This document shows, one piece after another, positions 56,346-64,000 of a DNA stretch of 64,000 nt. The DNA is from an uncultured Synechococcus sp. (GTDB taxonomy: Bacteria; Cyanobacteriota; Cyanobacteriia; PCC-6307; Cyanobiaceae): assembly GCA_913057985.1 (NCBI GenBank), contig CAJXPL010000014.1:1-64000 (forward strand), given 5' to 3'. Position numbers and translations under genes: made by a program. The notes below the pieces were generated by a model. It had not been told where the DNA came from. It saw only the letters and a program-made list of their open reading frames with translations, and searched no databases. Each line of letters begins with the position of its first letter. Positions within the stretch are counted from its first letter, which is position 1.

Positions 56346-57764
56346 TCATCCCACCGGCTGAGTTCCGTTGAAACGCTGTAACCAGCGCTGAAGCTGTTCA
56401 TCAACACGCTCAAATCCTGTACCCCCTTCACTGCGACGGGCGGCCACAACAGCACGGGGAGCCAGGGCGTCGTGCAGATCCGCCTCAAAGGCCGGGTGGA
56501 GTTCCTTCCAGGCACTCAGATCAAGGTCCCGCAAAAGACATCCCTGCTCCAGACAGCGCCGGACGACAGCACCGACCAATTGATAAGCCTCGCGAAATGG
56601 AACACCGCGAGACACCAGATAGTCGGCAACATCCGTTGCGTTGGAGAAATCCTGCTCCACCGCTTCATTGAGGCGCTCGACCCTGAAATCAAGGCCTTCC
56701 TCAAACAAAATCGCCATCGCCTCAACACAATCACGGGTTGTGCGGTAGGCATCAAACAGCGCCTCCTTGTCTTCCTGAAAATCCTTGTTGTATGCCAGCG
56801 GAAGACCCTTGATCATGGTCAGCAATCCCTGGAGATGTCCGAAGACCCGTCCGGTCTTGCCCCGAACCAACTCAGGCACATCGGGATTCTTCTTCTGAGG
56901 CATCAGGCTGCTGCCCGTGGCACAGCGGTCGCTGAGCCGCACGAAGCCGAATTCCTCGGACGCCCAGGCGATCACCTCTTCCGCCAGACGGCTGAGGTGC
57001 ACCATCACCAAGGAGGCGGCAGCGGAGAACTCAACGCAGAAATCGCGGTCACTGACCGCATCGAGGCTGTTGGCATAAACCGCTGAAAAACCGAGCTCCT
57101 TCGCGGTGCGCTGGCGATCAATCGGAACCGGCGTACCCGCCAGGGCGGCAGCGCCAAGCGGGCAGATGTTCACGCGTTTCCGCACATCCTGAAGTCGCTC
57201 ACGGTCGCGCTCCAGCATCTCGACATAGGCGAGCAGGTGATGGGCGAGACAGAGCGGCTGGGCCCGCTGCAGGTGGGTGTACCCAGGAATCATGGTGCGG
57301 CGATGGCGATCCGCCTGGGTCAGCAACGCCCCCTGCAACCGCTGCAGATCCTGATCCAGGTCATCCAGCCGTCGCCGCAGCCAGAGGCGGAGGTCAGTCC
57401 CAACCTGATCGTTGCGGCTGCGTCCGGTGTGCAACTTCTTGCCCACGGGACCGAGCAGGGCAATCAGGCGGCGTTCCACGGCGAAATGAACGTCCTCATC
57501 TGCCAGGCCGGGCTGGAAACTGCCGGATGCCGCCTCAGCACGAACGGTCTCCAGACCCTCCACCAGCTGCTCAGCCTCCGCTTCCGTGATCACTCCCACG
57601 CTGGCGAGCATCCGGGCATGGGCGATCGACCCATCGAGATCCTCCTGAAGAAGGGTCAGGTCAAAACCGATGGAGGCGTTGAACGCCTCGATGAAGGGAT
57701 GCAGACCCTGCTCAAAACGATCGCTCCAGGTGCCTGCTGCACCACCGGTCACCCCACCAGCCAT
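56346..57764 (-). CDS. argH: Argininosuccinate lyase
   Basis: Last step of arginine synthesis. It belongs to the fumarase/aspartase superfamily: [17 protein letters not shown] near 110, [11 protein letters not shown] near 155 and the catalytic serine loop [16 protein letters not shown] near 274-289. Length of 472 residues is normal. The start is the ATG at 57764 (MAGGVTGG); the open frame extends 18 codons upstream toward the phosphatase gene. It lies 28 bases after the phosphatase stop on the same strand. Confidence 0.95.
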   Translation of the reverse strand: MAGGVTGGAAGTWSDRFEQGLHPFIEAFNASIGFDLTLLQEDLDGSIAHARMLASVGVITEAEAEQLVEGLETVRAEAASGSFQPGLADEDVHFAVERRLIALLGPVGKKLHTGRSRNDQVGTDLRLWLRRRLDDLDQDLQRLQGALLTQADRHRRTMIPGYTHLQRAQPLCLAHHLLAYVEMLERDRERLQDVRKRVNICPLGAAALAGTPVPIDRQRTAKELGFSAVYANSLDAVSDRDFCVEFSAAASLVMVHLSRLAEEVIAWASEEFGFVRLSDRCATGSSLMPQKKNPDVPELVRGKTGRVFGHLQGLLTMIKGLPLAYNKDFQEDKEALFDAYRTTRDCVEAMAILFEEGLDFRVERLNEAVEQDFSNATDVADYLVSRGVPFREAYQLVGAVVRRCLEQGCLLRDLDLSAWKELHPAFEADLHDALAPRAVVAARRSEGGTGFERVDEQLQRWLQRFNGTQPVG

Positions 57765-57792
57765 CAATTCATCCGTCGATTTCCTCAGCTTG

Positions 57793-59205
57793 TCAGGCGA
57801 TTGACCGTCCCTGCACACTCGGCAGCGTGACCGCCTCCGGAACTTTCAGCACCACAAGCGACGCGTCGTCCTCCAGCTGACGATCCGGACCAACAAAACG
57901 GTCCAAACGTTCAAACAGGCTTTCAAGAATTCCCTGCGCTCCCTGACCACTGCGACAGGCCGTTTCAAGGGCACGAATCAGCCGCGCTTCGTCGAAACGA
58001 TCGCCCGTGATCCCCGGTGCTTCGGTGACGCCATCGGTGTAGTAGAGCAACACGTCTCCCGGTTCAAGGCGAATCTCGCCAAGGGCGAACTCAGCTTCGG
58101 GTTGGAGACCGATCAGCAGCCCAGCCGCATCGAGCCGCATGATCACCCGTCGCTCGGCGCGCCAAAGCAGGGGCGGATTGTGGGCCGCATTGGCATAACG
58201 CAGCCGCAGCGTGCGCGGATCCAGGTCGGAATAAAACAGCGTCACAAACCGGTGCGACTGCGCCAGGTCTTCCTGCGCCAGCTGGTTGAGGTCGTGAAGA
58301 ATCCGATCCGGTGGCAGACCGCTGAGAACCTCCGCGCGCAGCATCCCGCGCAGCATCGTCATCAGCAAACCAGCGGGCACACCCTTGCCCATGACATCAC
58401 CCATCACCAGGGCCCAGCGACCCCGCTCACGGCGTCGACCGATGAGTTCCGGACGGGTGGGGATGAAGTCGTAGTAGTCACCGCCCACCTGAAATGCAGG
58501 CCGACAGCGCGCGGCCAGATCAACGCCCTCGATCACGGGGCAACGGTCCGGCAACAACTGGGCCTGAATCTCTGCACCGATGCTGAGTTGTCGATCCACC
58601 CGCTCATGGCGGCGGGCGTCCTGCAGCATCTGATCGTTTTCGATCGCAACGCCAGCAAGATCCGCCACCAACTGAACGTGCCGACGGTGCACCTCAGTCC
58701 AGACCAACGAGCCGTTACGGGCGTACACGTAAAGGCGGCCCCGCGTCCGACCACGAGCCGTCACAGACGTGGCAAACAAAGCCGCTTTGGGAAGGCAGCG
58801 TTGCACCAGCCCGTCGAGCGCCAGCAGCTGCTGATCGTCGCTGCCGAAGCCCACGGCAGAGCCGGGTTCAAAGGCTGCCAAACGCCGCAGCAGATCCTGG
58901 GACGGCTCAGCTGGAGTCCCCTGCATCTTATCACGCCAGAGGCGACCATCCGACTGAAACGGAACAAGCAAGGCCCCCTCAACACCCACCAGACGCGAGG
59001 CCACCACAGGCACAAGCTCAAGAAAGCGCTGGAGGTTGGTGAAGCTGCGGAGGGCAAACCCCAGGGAGACCAACAGATCCTGATTGCGGCGCTGTTCGCT
59101 GCTGAGGCTGTCAAACAGCTGACGCAACGAGGCCATCACCTCAGGCGAGGGGTTCCCGGTCCGGTGCGCAGAGCTGGGATGACGTCCGGGCGGCTTGCTG
59201 CTCAA
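57793..59205 (-). CDS. GAF-like plus PP2C (SpoIIE/RsbU-type) serine phosphatase
   Basis: A short N-terminal coil ([21 protein letters not shown]) and a GAF-like domain (about 45-200) precede the phosphatase domain (about 210-455). Phosphatase motifs: [62 protein letters not shown] and [11 protein letters not shown]. Such proteins dephosphorylate anti-sigma-factor antagonists in partner-switching systems; no partner gene is visible here. The frame starts with TTG 59205; an ATG at 59136 (MASLRQL) is a plausible alternative. Confidence 0.85.
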   Translation of the reverse strand: MSSKPPGRHPSSAHRTGNPSPEVMASLRQLFDSLSSEQRRNQDLLVSLGFALRSFTNLQRFLELVPVVASRLVGVEGALLVPFQSDGRLWRDKMQGTPAEPSQDLLRRLAAFEPGSAVGFGSDDQQLLALDGLVQRCLPKAALFATSVTARGRTRGRLYVYARNGSLVWTEVHRRHVQLVADLAGVAIENDQMLQDARRHERVDRQLSIGAEIQAQLLPDRCPVIEGVDLAARCRPAFQVGGDYYDFIPTRPELIGRRRERGRWALVMGDVMGKGVPAGLLMTMLRGMLRAEVLSGLPPDRILHDLNQLAQEDLAQSHRFVTLFYSDLDPRTLRLRYANAAHNPPLLWRAERRVIMRLDAAGLLIGLQPEAEFALGEIRLEPGDVLLYYTDGVTEAPGITGDRFDEARLIRALETACRSGQGAQGILESLFERLDRFVGPDRQLEDDASLVVLKVPEAVTLPSVQGRSIA

Positions 59206-59240
59206 CCTCGCACCCCCAGGGTCCGCAAGGTAGCAACGCT

Positions 59241-60779
59241 TCAGCGTCCAGCCAGCAGAGCCTCAACGAATTCAAAACTGTTGAAGGGGCGCAGATCGCG
59301 GATTCCTTCCCCAGCGCCGATGAAACGAATCGGCAATCCAGCCTCAGACGACACCGCCAGAGCAACACCGCCACGGGCTGTGCCGTCGAGTTTGGTGATC
59401 ACAACGCCGGTGAGGCCGGCCGCCTGCGCAAAGGCCATGGCCTGGCGAAGACCGTTCTGGCCCTGGCTTGCATCAAGAACCAGCAGGGATTCGACCTTCG
59501 CCTCCGGCGCCAAACGGTCGATGATCTTCCTGACTTTTTGGAGTTCCTCCATCAGGTTGTGCTTGGTCTGCAAGCGTCCGGCGGTGTCCACCAACAGCAG
59601 ATCAGAACCCCGCGAGCGGGCGGCGCCAACCGCATCGAAGACAACGGCAGCGGGGTCGGCATTGCTGCTGGGGTTGGAGACCACCGGAACATCACTGCGC
59701 TCTCCCCAGACCTCAACCTGCTGCACGGCTGCAGCCCGGAAGGTATCGGCGGCCGCGATCAGAGCCGAATAACCGCTGCGAACAGCCAGGTTGGCGAGTT
59801 TTCCCAGGGTGGTGGTCTTGCCAACCCCATTCACCCCCACCATCAACCAGATGTTGAGGCGATCCCGTTCCGGCGCCAGCAGAGGAACACCACTGGCCTG
59901 GATCGGCGCATCCAACAGGCCACGCAGCTGTTCCTTGAGGAAGCGAATCCCTTCCACAGGGTCGACCACCTCCTCATTCATCCGCTGACGCAAGGCATCC
60001 AGCACCTGATCGGTGGCCTGAACGCCAGCATCCGCCCTCAGCAGGAGGGTTTCGAGATCGTCAAGAACCTCCGGCGTCAGCGGGTCGTCACCGAGATTCT
60101 CCAGCAGGCTGGTAACAAAGCCCTGACGGGTCTTTTCAAGGCCGCGGCGGAGCCGACCCAACCAATCGATTTCTTCAAGGGAAACCTGATCAACGCGACG
60201 GCCCTGGGCTGCAAGCACTTCGGCAGACCAGGTGAAATCCTGATCAAAGTCACCCAGCTGCGGCTCTTCTGACTCGACAGCTGGCACAGGGGTGGGAGCC
60301 GGCGTGGGTGCAGGGGGAGCCTCGAGAGCCAGTTCATCCAGATCCTGCTGACGCTGCTGGCGTTGAGCCGCGGCCTGCTCCAGCAGCGACGGTCCGGGGG
60401 CTGGTGCTGGAGTCGGTGTGGGATTTGGTGGCTGACTCGGGAGCGGGGACGGCGTTGGTAACGGTGCCGGTCCTGGAGTTGGGGTTGGTGAAGGTGTAGG
60501 CGCTGGTTCTGGACTGGGCGCAGGGGTGGGCTGAGGGGCCGCTTCGGCGACAGAGGCCGCGGCCTGTTGTTGAGCCTTCAGCCGGGCATAGGCCTCACGG
60601 GCCCAAACCAGAGCCTCATCCTCTTCCTCACTAGCTGCAGGAGCTGGAGTCGGCTCCGGCGCCGCTGAAACGGGGGCATCAGTCCCACCAGCCATCGGTT
60701 CCGGCGTCGGCGCGGGGGTGGGCGTCGGCTCCGGCGTCGGTGACTCCTCAGCCTGTCGTTCGAACCAGTTGAACACCAT
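59241..60779 (-). CDS. ftsY: Signal recognition particle receptor FtsY
   Basis: GTPase that docks SRP-bound ribosomes at the membrane. The N-terminal 170 residues are low-complexity, rich in Pro, Thr, Ala and Glu with [11 protein letters not shown]-like repeats. This replaces the usual acidic A domain. The NG domain follows, with G1 [10 protein letters not shown] near 315, DTFRAAA, G3 DTAGRLQTK, and [10 protein letters not shown] with [10 protein letters not shown] at the end. The ATG shares one base with the nusB stop. Translating the Pro-rich leader should need EF-P, encoded at 39084. Confidence 0.95.
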   Translation of the reverse strand: MVFNWFERQAEESPTPEPTPTPAPTPEPMAGGTDAPVSAAPEPTPAPAASEEEDEALVWAREAYARLKAQQQAAASVAEAAPQPTPAPSPEPAPTPSPTPTPGPAPLPTPSPLPSQPPNPTPTPAPAPGPSLLEQAAAQRQQRQQDLDELALEAPPAPTPAPTPVPAVESEEPQLGDFDQDFTWSAEVLAAQGRRVDQVSLEEIDWLGRLRRGLEKTRQGFVTSLLENLGDDPLTPEVLDDLETLLLRADAGVQATDQVLDALRQRMNEEVVDPVEGIRFLKEQLRGLLDAPIQASGVPLLAPERDRLNIWLMVGVNGVGKTTTLGKLANLAVRSGYSALIAAADTFRAAAVQQVEVWGERSDVPVVSNPSSNADPAAVVFDAVGAARSRGSDLLLVDTAGRLQTKHNLMEELQKVRKIIDRLAPEAKVESLLVLDASQGQNGLRQAMAFAQAAGLTGVVITKLDGTARGGVALAVSSEAGLPIRFIGAGEGIRDLRPFNSFEFVEALLAGR

Positions 60780-61414
60780 CAGACCGATGCTTTCGATTGA
60801 GCGTCATGGAAGCGACGCAACACACCATTGATCATCCGGCGACCCTGCTCATCGCTGTAACGGTTGGCCAGCTCAACCGCCTCGTTGAACGCCACCGGAG
60901 CGGGAGTACGCAGGCTTTCCAGGTCAACGACAGCCAACCGGAGGATGTCTCGATCAATCCGCGGAAGCCGGGTCAGTCTCCAGCCCTCCATCACCTGATC
61001 CAACCGTTTATCGATGCCCTCGCGCTGGGTGAGCACCTTCTGAACCCGCTCCATGGCGCCGCGGCGAATCTGCTCCTGGTCGCCAAGCAGCAACAGCCGA
61101 GGCAACTCAAGACTGGCGGACAAACCATTCAGCACCTGTTCAGCGGAACTCAAAGAGTCGCGCAGATGGGTACGGACTGTGTCATGGGTTCCTGGTTCGC
61201 CCTGCTGTAACTCGCTGTCCAGCAGAGACTGCTGCGCTTGATCGAGCTCGGCAGCACTGGCATCAAGCGACTCACGCCAGTGCTGGGTCAGGGTGTCGAG
61301 GGCTTGGTCCAGGATGGAATCAAGGGCCAGGTCAGCAACTGAGGCTGACTTCTGTTCCGGCACTTGACCAAGCACCAGCAAGGCCAGCTCGCGTGTAAGG
61401 GATCGTGTGGCCAT
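60779..61414 (-). CDS. nusB: Transcription antitermination factor NusB
   Basis: Part of the rRNA antitermination and folding complex with NusE/S10. The N-terminus [17 protein letters not shown] and the C-terminal half ([16 protein letters not shown] and [31 protein letters not shown]) are diagnostic. At 211 residues it is longer than E. coli NusB, with an inserted acidic region at about 45-110, as is usual in cyanobacteria. It starts three bases after the DUF502 stop. Confidence 0.92.
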   Translation of the reverse strand: MATRSLTRELALLVLGQVPEQKSASVADLALDSILDQALDTLTQHWRESLDASAAELDQAQQSLLDSELQQGEPGTHDTVRTHLRDSLSSAEQVLNGLSASLELPRLLLLGDQEQIRRGAMERVQKVLTQREGIDKRLDQVMEGWRLTRLPRIDRDILRLAVVDLESLRTPAPVAFNEAVELANRYSDEQGRRMINGVLRRFHDAQSKASV

Positions 61415-61417
61415 GAC

Positions 61418-62152
61418 TCAGCTGGAAGGAGATGCAGAAGCCCGTAACTGGGCCATGAGGCTGGAGAAACTCCGATTCACGGGCGCCTCCCGATCGTCGG
61501 GGTTGACGATGCCGGCCGAAATGATCGTTCGGAAAGCTTCTTCAACGCTGATCTCAAGCTCTCGGACGGATCCAGCTGGAACAAGGGTGTACCAACCGGT
61601 GGTGGGATTCGGAGCGGTGGGAATGAACACACTCAACAGCGGCTCCTTCAAATCGGATTGAAGTGAAGGCCCCACTTCACCGGTGACAAAACCAACGCTG
61701 AACAATCCCTCCCGTGGGTACTCAACGAGAACAACACGGCGGAAGCGGGAGGAGTTGTCGCGGAAAAAGGTCTCAAGCAGCTGCTTCAGCGTCTTGTAAA
61801 CCGATCCAGCCAGGGGAATGCGGCTCAAGGTGCCTTCACCGAACTCCAACAGCCAGCGACCCACAATGTTTCGGGCCATCAGGCCGATCAGAAGGATGCC
61901 CATCAGAGGCACCGTGAGACCGAGAGCCAGATTGATCAGATCCTGAAGCAGTGGATTCAGGGTGATGAACGGATTGAACTGCTTCGGTATCGAGGTCAGG
62001 AACGCCAGAACAAAGCGACTGACGATCGTTGACAGCCAAATCGTTGTCGCGAGCGGGATGACCACCAGCAACCCTGCAATCAGGTCGTTTTTCAGATCCT
62101 GCCGAAGCCTTGCGGACAGTGGCAGATCGGGTCTGGGATTGGACTGGACCAA
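61418..62152 (-). CDS. DUF502 family membrane protein
   Basis: 244 residues with two N-terminal spans (AGLLVVIPLATTIWLSTIVSRFVLAFL and LINLALGLTVPLMGILLIGLMA) and a soluble domain. The motif GEGTLSRIPLAGSVYKTLKQLLETF and EYPREGLFSVGFVTGE, with FIPTAPNPTTGW, identify DUF502. Function is unknown in bacteria; plant homologues (LCV-like/COV1) affect vascular patterning or Golgi. It starts the DUF502-nusB-ftsY run. Confidence 0.88.
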   Translation of the reverse strand: MVQSNPRPDLPLSARLRQDLKNDLIAGLLVVIPLATTIWLSTIVSRFVLAFLTSIPKQFNPFITLNPLLQDLINLALGLTVPLMGILLIGLMARNIVGRWLLEFGEGTLSRIPLAGSVYKTLKQLLETFFRDNSSRFRRVVLVEYPREGLFSVGFVTGEVGPSLQSDLKEPLLSVFIPTAPNPTTGWYTLVPAGSVRELEISVEEAFRTIISAGIVNPDDREAPVNRSFSSLMAQLRASASPSS

Positions 62153-62202
62153 GGAGCTACTGCGCCCAGCTTTGAATGAGGTTTGACCAACCTAACCAGC
62201 GG

Positions 62203-62850
62203 TCAGAGCACTGCCGTGAACGCGAGGAGCACAAATGCAACCGCAAGCACCACAGCGGTGATGGTTCCACCAATGAACCGCTGCTGGGATTCACGGGCCT
62301 GACCGGCCTCAACGGTCTTGAGTTGGGCCTCCATCTGGGCGATCTGATCGTCCACCATCTTTTCGGCCGCCCGAAGCTTGTCTTCATCGGTGGCATCCGC
62401 AGCGAGTTGACCGGCCTGGGCCAGCTGCTCGCCGAGGGAGGTCACCTGTGCTTCATCGGCGCGGAAGGCGCGAGCGTCCTTCAACGCTTCGCGGCCCTGT
62501 TCAAGATTGCGCAGGCGTGCAACGTCACCAGCACCTCCATCGAGGGACATGGGGACGGCAACCACCATGCCGAGGGCCAACAGACCGGAAAGGACGGCGA
62601 TCAGCAGGCGAAGAGGAGTGCGCTGCTGATGAGGCTGATCGAGCCGTGACCCAATCAGGCAGATCAACAAGCCAGCGAACCCCAGGGGAGCCAGCGCCAC
62701 CAGCGGTCCGGTGACCTGCGGGCGTGGAGCATCCGCACTCCAGTCGACACCGACAAGAACAGCAAGCATCTGCAGGACGAGGATCACCACGAGGGTCAAA
62801 CCAAGCCAGCGCAGTAAGGGAGCAAACCGTCCTGTCTCAGTGCCGGTCAC
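62203..62850 (-). CDS. HpsJ-like membrane protein
   Basis: 215 residues. Three N-terminal spans (WLGLTLVVILVLQMLAVLVGV, LVALAPLGFAGLLICLIGS, LLIAVLSGLLALGMVVAVPM) are followed by a helical coiled region (about 108-185) and a C-terminal span (GTITAVVLAVAFVLLAFTAVL). The plan matches cyanobacterial HpsJ-type proteins, first described in a polysaccharide secretion locus; the match is from memory and could be wrong. It is 50 bases upstream of DUF502 and divergent from queG. Confidence 0.6.
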   Translation of the reverse strand: MTGTETGRFAPLLRWLGLTLVVILVLQMLAVLVGVDWSADAPRPQVTGPLVALAPLGFAGLLICLIGSRLDQPHQQRTPLRLLIAVLSGLLALGMVVAVPMSLDGGAGDVARLRNLEQGREALKDARAFRADEAQVTSLGEQLAQAGQLAADATDEDKLRAAEKMVDDQIAQMEAQLKTVEAGQARESQQRFIGGTITAVVLAVAFVLLAFTAVL

Positions 62851-62886
62851 GAAGAAGATGTTGATGAGCGACCAAGATTAAGGTCG

Positions 62887-63852
62887 ATGCAAGGGCATGT
62901 CACCGGTCAACAAACGCTGTTGAGTCAGGCTCTGAAACGCCGCGCCGCGGAGGAGGGTTTCAATCCTGTTGGCATTGCCAGGATCCCAGGAAGCCCAAGG
63001 CTGCAGCTGCGCACCAAAGCCCTGCAACGTTGGTTGGAGCATGGCCATCAGGCCGACATGGCCTGGATGGCGGCCCCCCGACGTCAAGACCCAAGACTTC
63101 TGTTGAACGGAGCCAACAGCGTGCTCGCCGTTGGCCTCAACTATTACGTCGACGCCCAACCTTCCCCCGGCTCCCTCAAAGTCGCCCGCTACGGCTGGGG
63201 TCGGGACTATCACCGGGTGGTGGATCAGCGGCTGCGACGGATCGGTCGTTGGCTTTCGGAACAGCGGCCCGACTGTGGCTGGCGCGCCTGTGTTGACTCC
63301 ACGCCATTGCTGGACAAGGCCTGGGCCGAGGAAGCCGGCCTGGGCTGGATCGGCAAGCACAGCAATCTGATTCACCCCGAACGGGGCTCGTGGATGGTGA
63401 TTGGCCATCTATTGACCACAGAGCCTCTGGACGCCGACCCACCAGCCCGCAGCCTCTGCGGACGCTGCACCGCCTGCATCGATGCCTGCCCCACAGATGC
63501 AATCCGCGAACCTTTTGTGGTGGATGCAAGGCGCTGCCTGGCCTTCCACACGATCGAAAACCGAGAGGACGCCTTACCGAAGAGCATTCGCGCCGCCCTT
63601 GGACCGTGGGTGGCGGGCTGTGACATCTGCCAGGACGTCTGCCCCTGGAACCATCGAACCCTGCCCCAAAGCAGCGATCCAGAGGTGCAGCCACGGCCAT
63701 GGCTGCTGAATCTGCACAAGGAGAACATCCAGACCTGGGATGACAGCGTCTGGGACCAGAACCTGCGGGGGTCGGCCCTGCGACGAATCAAACCCTGGAT
63801 GTGGCGTCGAAACGCCGCTGCAGCACAACCGGATCGCACACCTACGCTTTAG
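62887..63852 (+). CDS. queG: Epoxyqueuosine reductase
   Basis: Cobalamin-dependent iron-sulfur enzyme that makes queuosine in tRNA wobble positions. Two 4Fe-4S clusters are given by CGRCTACIDACP (near 193) and CDICQDVCPWN (near 246). The catalytic/cobalamin part has GARSVLAVGLNYY-like sequence, YGWGRDYHRVV, DSTPLLDKAWAEEAGLGWIGKHSNLI. Length of 321 residues is normal. Its cofactor need fits the cbiD gene at 29419. ATG start at 62887. Confidence 0.94.
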   Translation: MQGHVTGQQTLLSQALKRRAAEEGFNPVGIARIPGSPRLQLRTKALQRWLEHGHQADMAWMAAPRRQDPRLLLNGANSVLAVGLNYYVDAQPSPGSLKVARYGWGRDYHRVVDQRLRRIGRWLSEQRPDCGWRACVDSTPLLDKAWAEEAGLGWIGKHSNLIHPERGSWMVIGHLLTTEPLDADPPARSLCGRCTACIDACPTDAIREPFVVDARRCLAFHTIENREDALPKSIRAALGPWVAGCDICQDVCPWNHRTLPQSSDPEVQPRPWLLNLHKENIQTWDDSVWDQNLRGSALRRIKPWMWRRNAAAAQPDRTPTL

Positions 63853-63871
63853 CGACTCCACCTTCACTCCA

Positions 63872-64000
63872 GTGCTGCGTCGAATTCGCTCCAGTCGGAC
63901 GCTGGCGGCTGCACTGGTCGTTCTGGCGGGCTTGTTGGGCGCCCCGGCAGCCAACGCCCTCATTCCCTACATCTACCTGCCCAGCGAAGAGGAGCTCAAA
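63872..64000 (+). CDS. Start of a secreted protein, cut by the window end
   Basis: A GTG at 63872 opens a frame that runs to the end of the window (43 codons). It begins with a clear signal peptide: basic MLRRIRSSR, a hydrophobic core LAAALVVLAGLLGA and the cleavage site ANA followed by LIPYIYLPSEEELK. The mature domain is not in the window, so no function can be given. It starts 19 bases after queG. Confidence 0.6.
   Translation, partial: MLRRIRSSRTLAAALVVLAGLLGAPAANALIPYIYLPSEEELK

Noticed and set aside
58102-59772. 556-codon open frame on the + strand
   Set aside because: Antisense to the PP2C phosphatase and FtsY; no family features.
1-64000. CRISPR array, prophage or insertion sequence
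   Set aside because: No regularly spaced repeats, cas genes, integrase or transposase were found on either strand.

Overview
This window looks like a chromosomal segment of a marine picocyanobacterium of the Synechococcus type. Most of it is GC-rich and packed with genes. It carries cyanobacterial markers: the sulfolipid pair sqdB/sqdX, a Ycf37-like photosystem I assembly protein, a Psb34-like one-helix protein, a Gap2-type Calvin-cycle GAPDH, a DUF502 protein, a lumenal-type cyclophilin and cbiD. No rRNA operon, insertion sequence, phage gene or CRISPR array was seen. The one RNA gene found is tRNA-Gly(CCC) at 31745-31816. The genus assignment is inference from gene content and protein style, not from a database search.

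Layout. 1-10446 holds housekeeping genes: lysC, a helical-repeat protein, the leftward run asd-dapA-rnj (lysine pathway and RNase J), and the rightward run tig-clpP-clpX (folding and proteolysis). 10447-14040 is an atypical patch. It has an AT-rich orphan gene, an LRAT/NlpC-P60-type gene whose start is out of frame, and a cysteine-free RTX-like gene split by a frameshift in an A-run. 14114-24334 holds dnaX, a glycosyltransferase, a SpoIID-type lipoprotein, rpmI-rplT-ycf37, thiG, the Psb34-like gene and sqdB-sqdX. 24331-30525 runs mostly leftward: PBP2, two small cyanobacterial unknowns, a sulfotransferase-like protein, guaA and cbiD.

30564-38606 holds an aminotransferase and the tRNA, then a cluster of small unknowns. 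It also has an SNF2-type helicase with a HARP-like N-terminus, an HNH nuclease, a previously easy-to-miss 55-residue secreted peptide, an SDR protein and pdxA. 38608-48632 holds efp-accB, a cyclophilin plus thiL, gap2, murC-murB-ybaB, and the overlapping string grpE-dnaJ-tusA-rsgA. 48723-52936 is pilB-pilT-pilC, the motor and platform of a type IV pilus. 52911-64000 holds an FAD oxidoreductase, msrB, dus, an RRM protein, argH, a PP2C phosphatase, nusB-ftsY, DUF502, an HpsJ-like membrane protein, queG and the start of one secreted protein.

Most runs are translationally coupled through ATGA or TGATG overlaps. The least explained parts are the 10.4-14.0 kb patch, the 10-bp-phased GTGAAG repeats ahead of the Psb34-like gene (21640-21675), and the paired LexA-like boxes at 36464-36491. 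No gene-free stretch exceeds about 160 bases. All functional calls come from reading motifs by eye.
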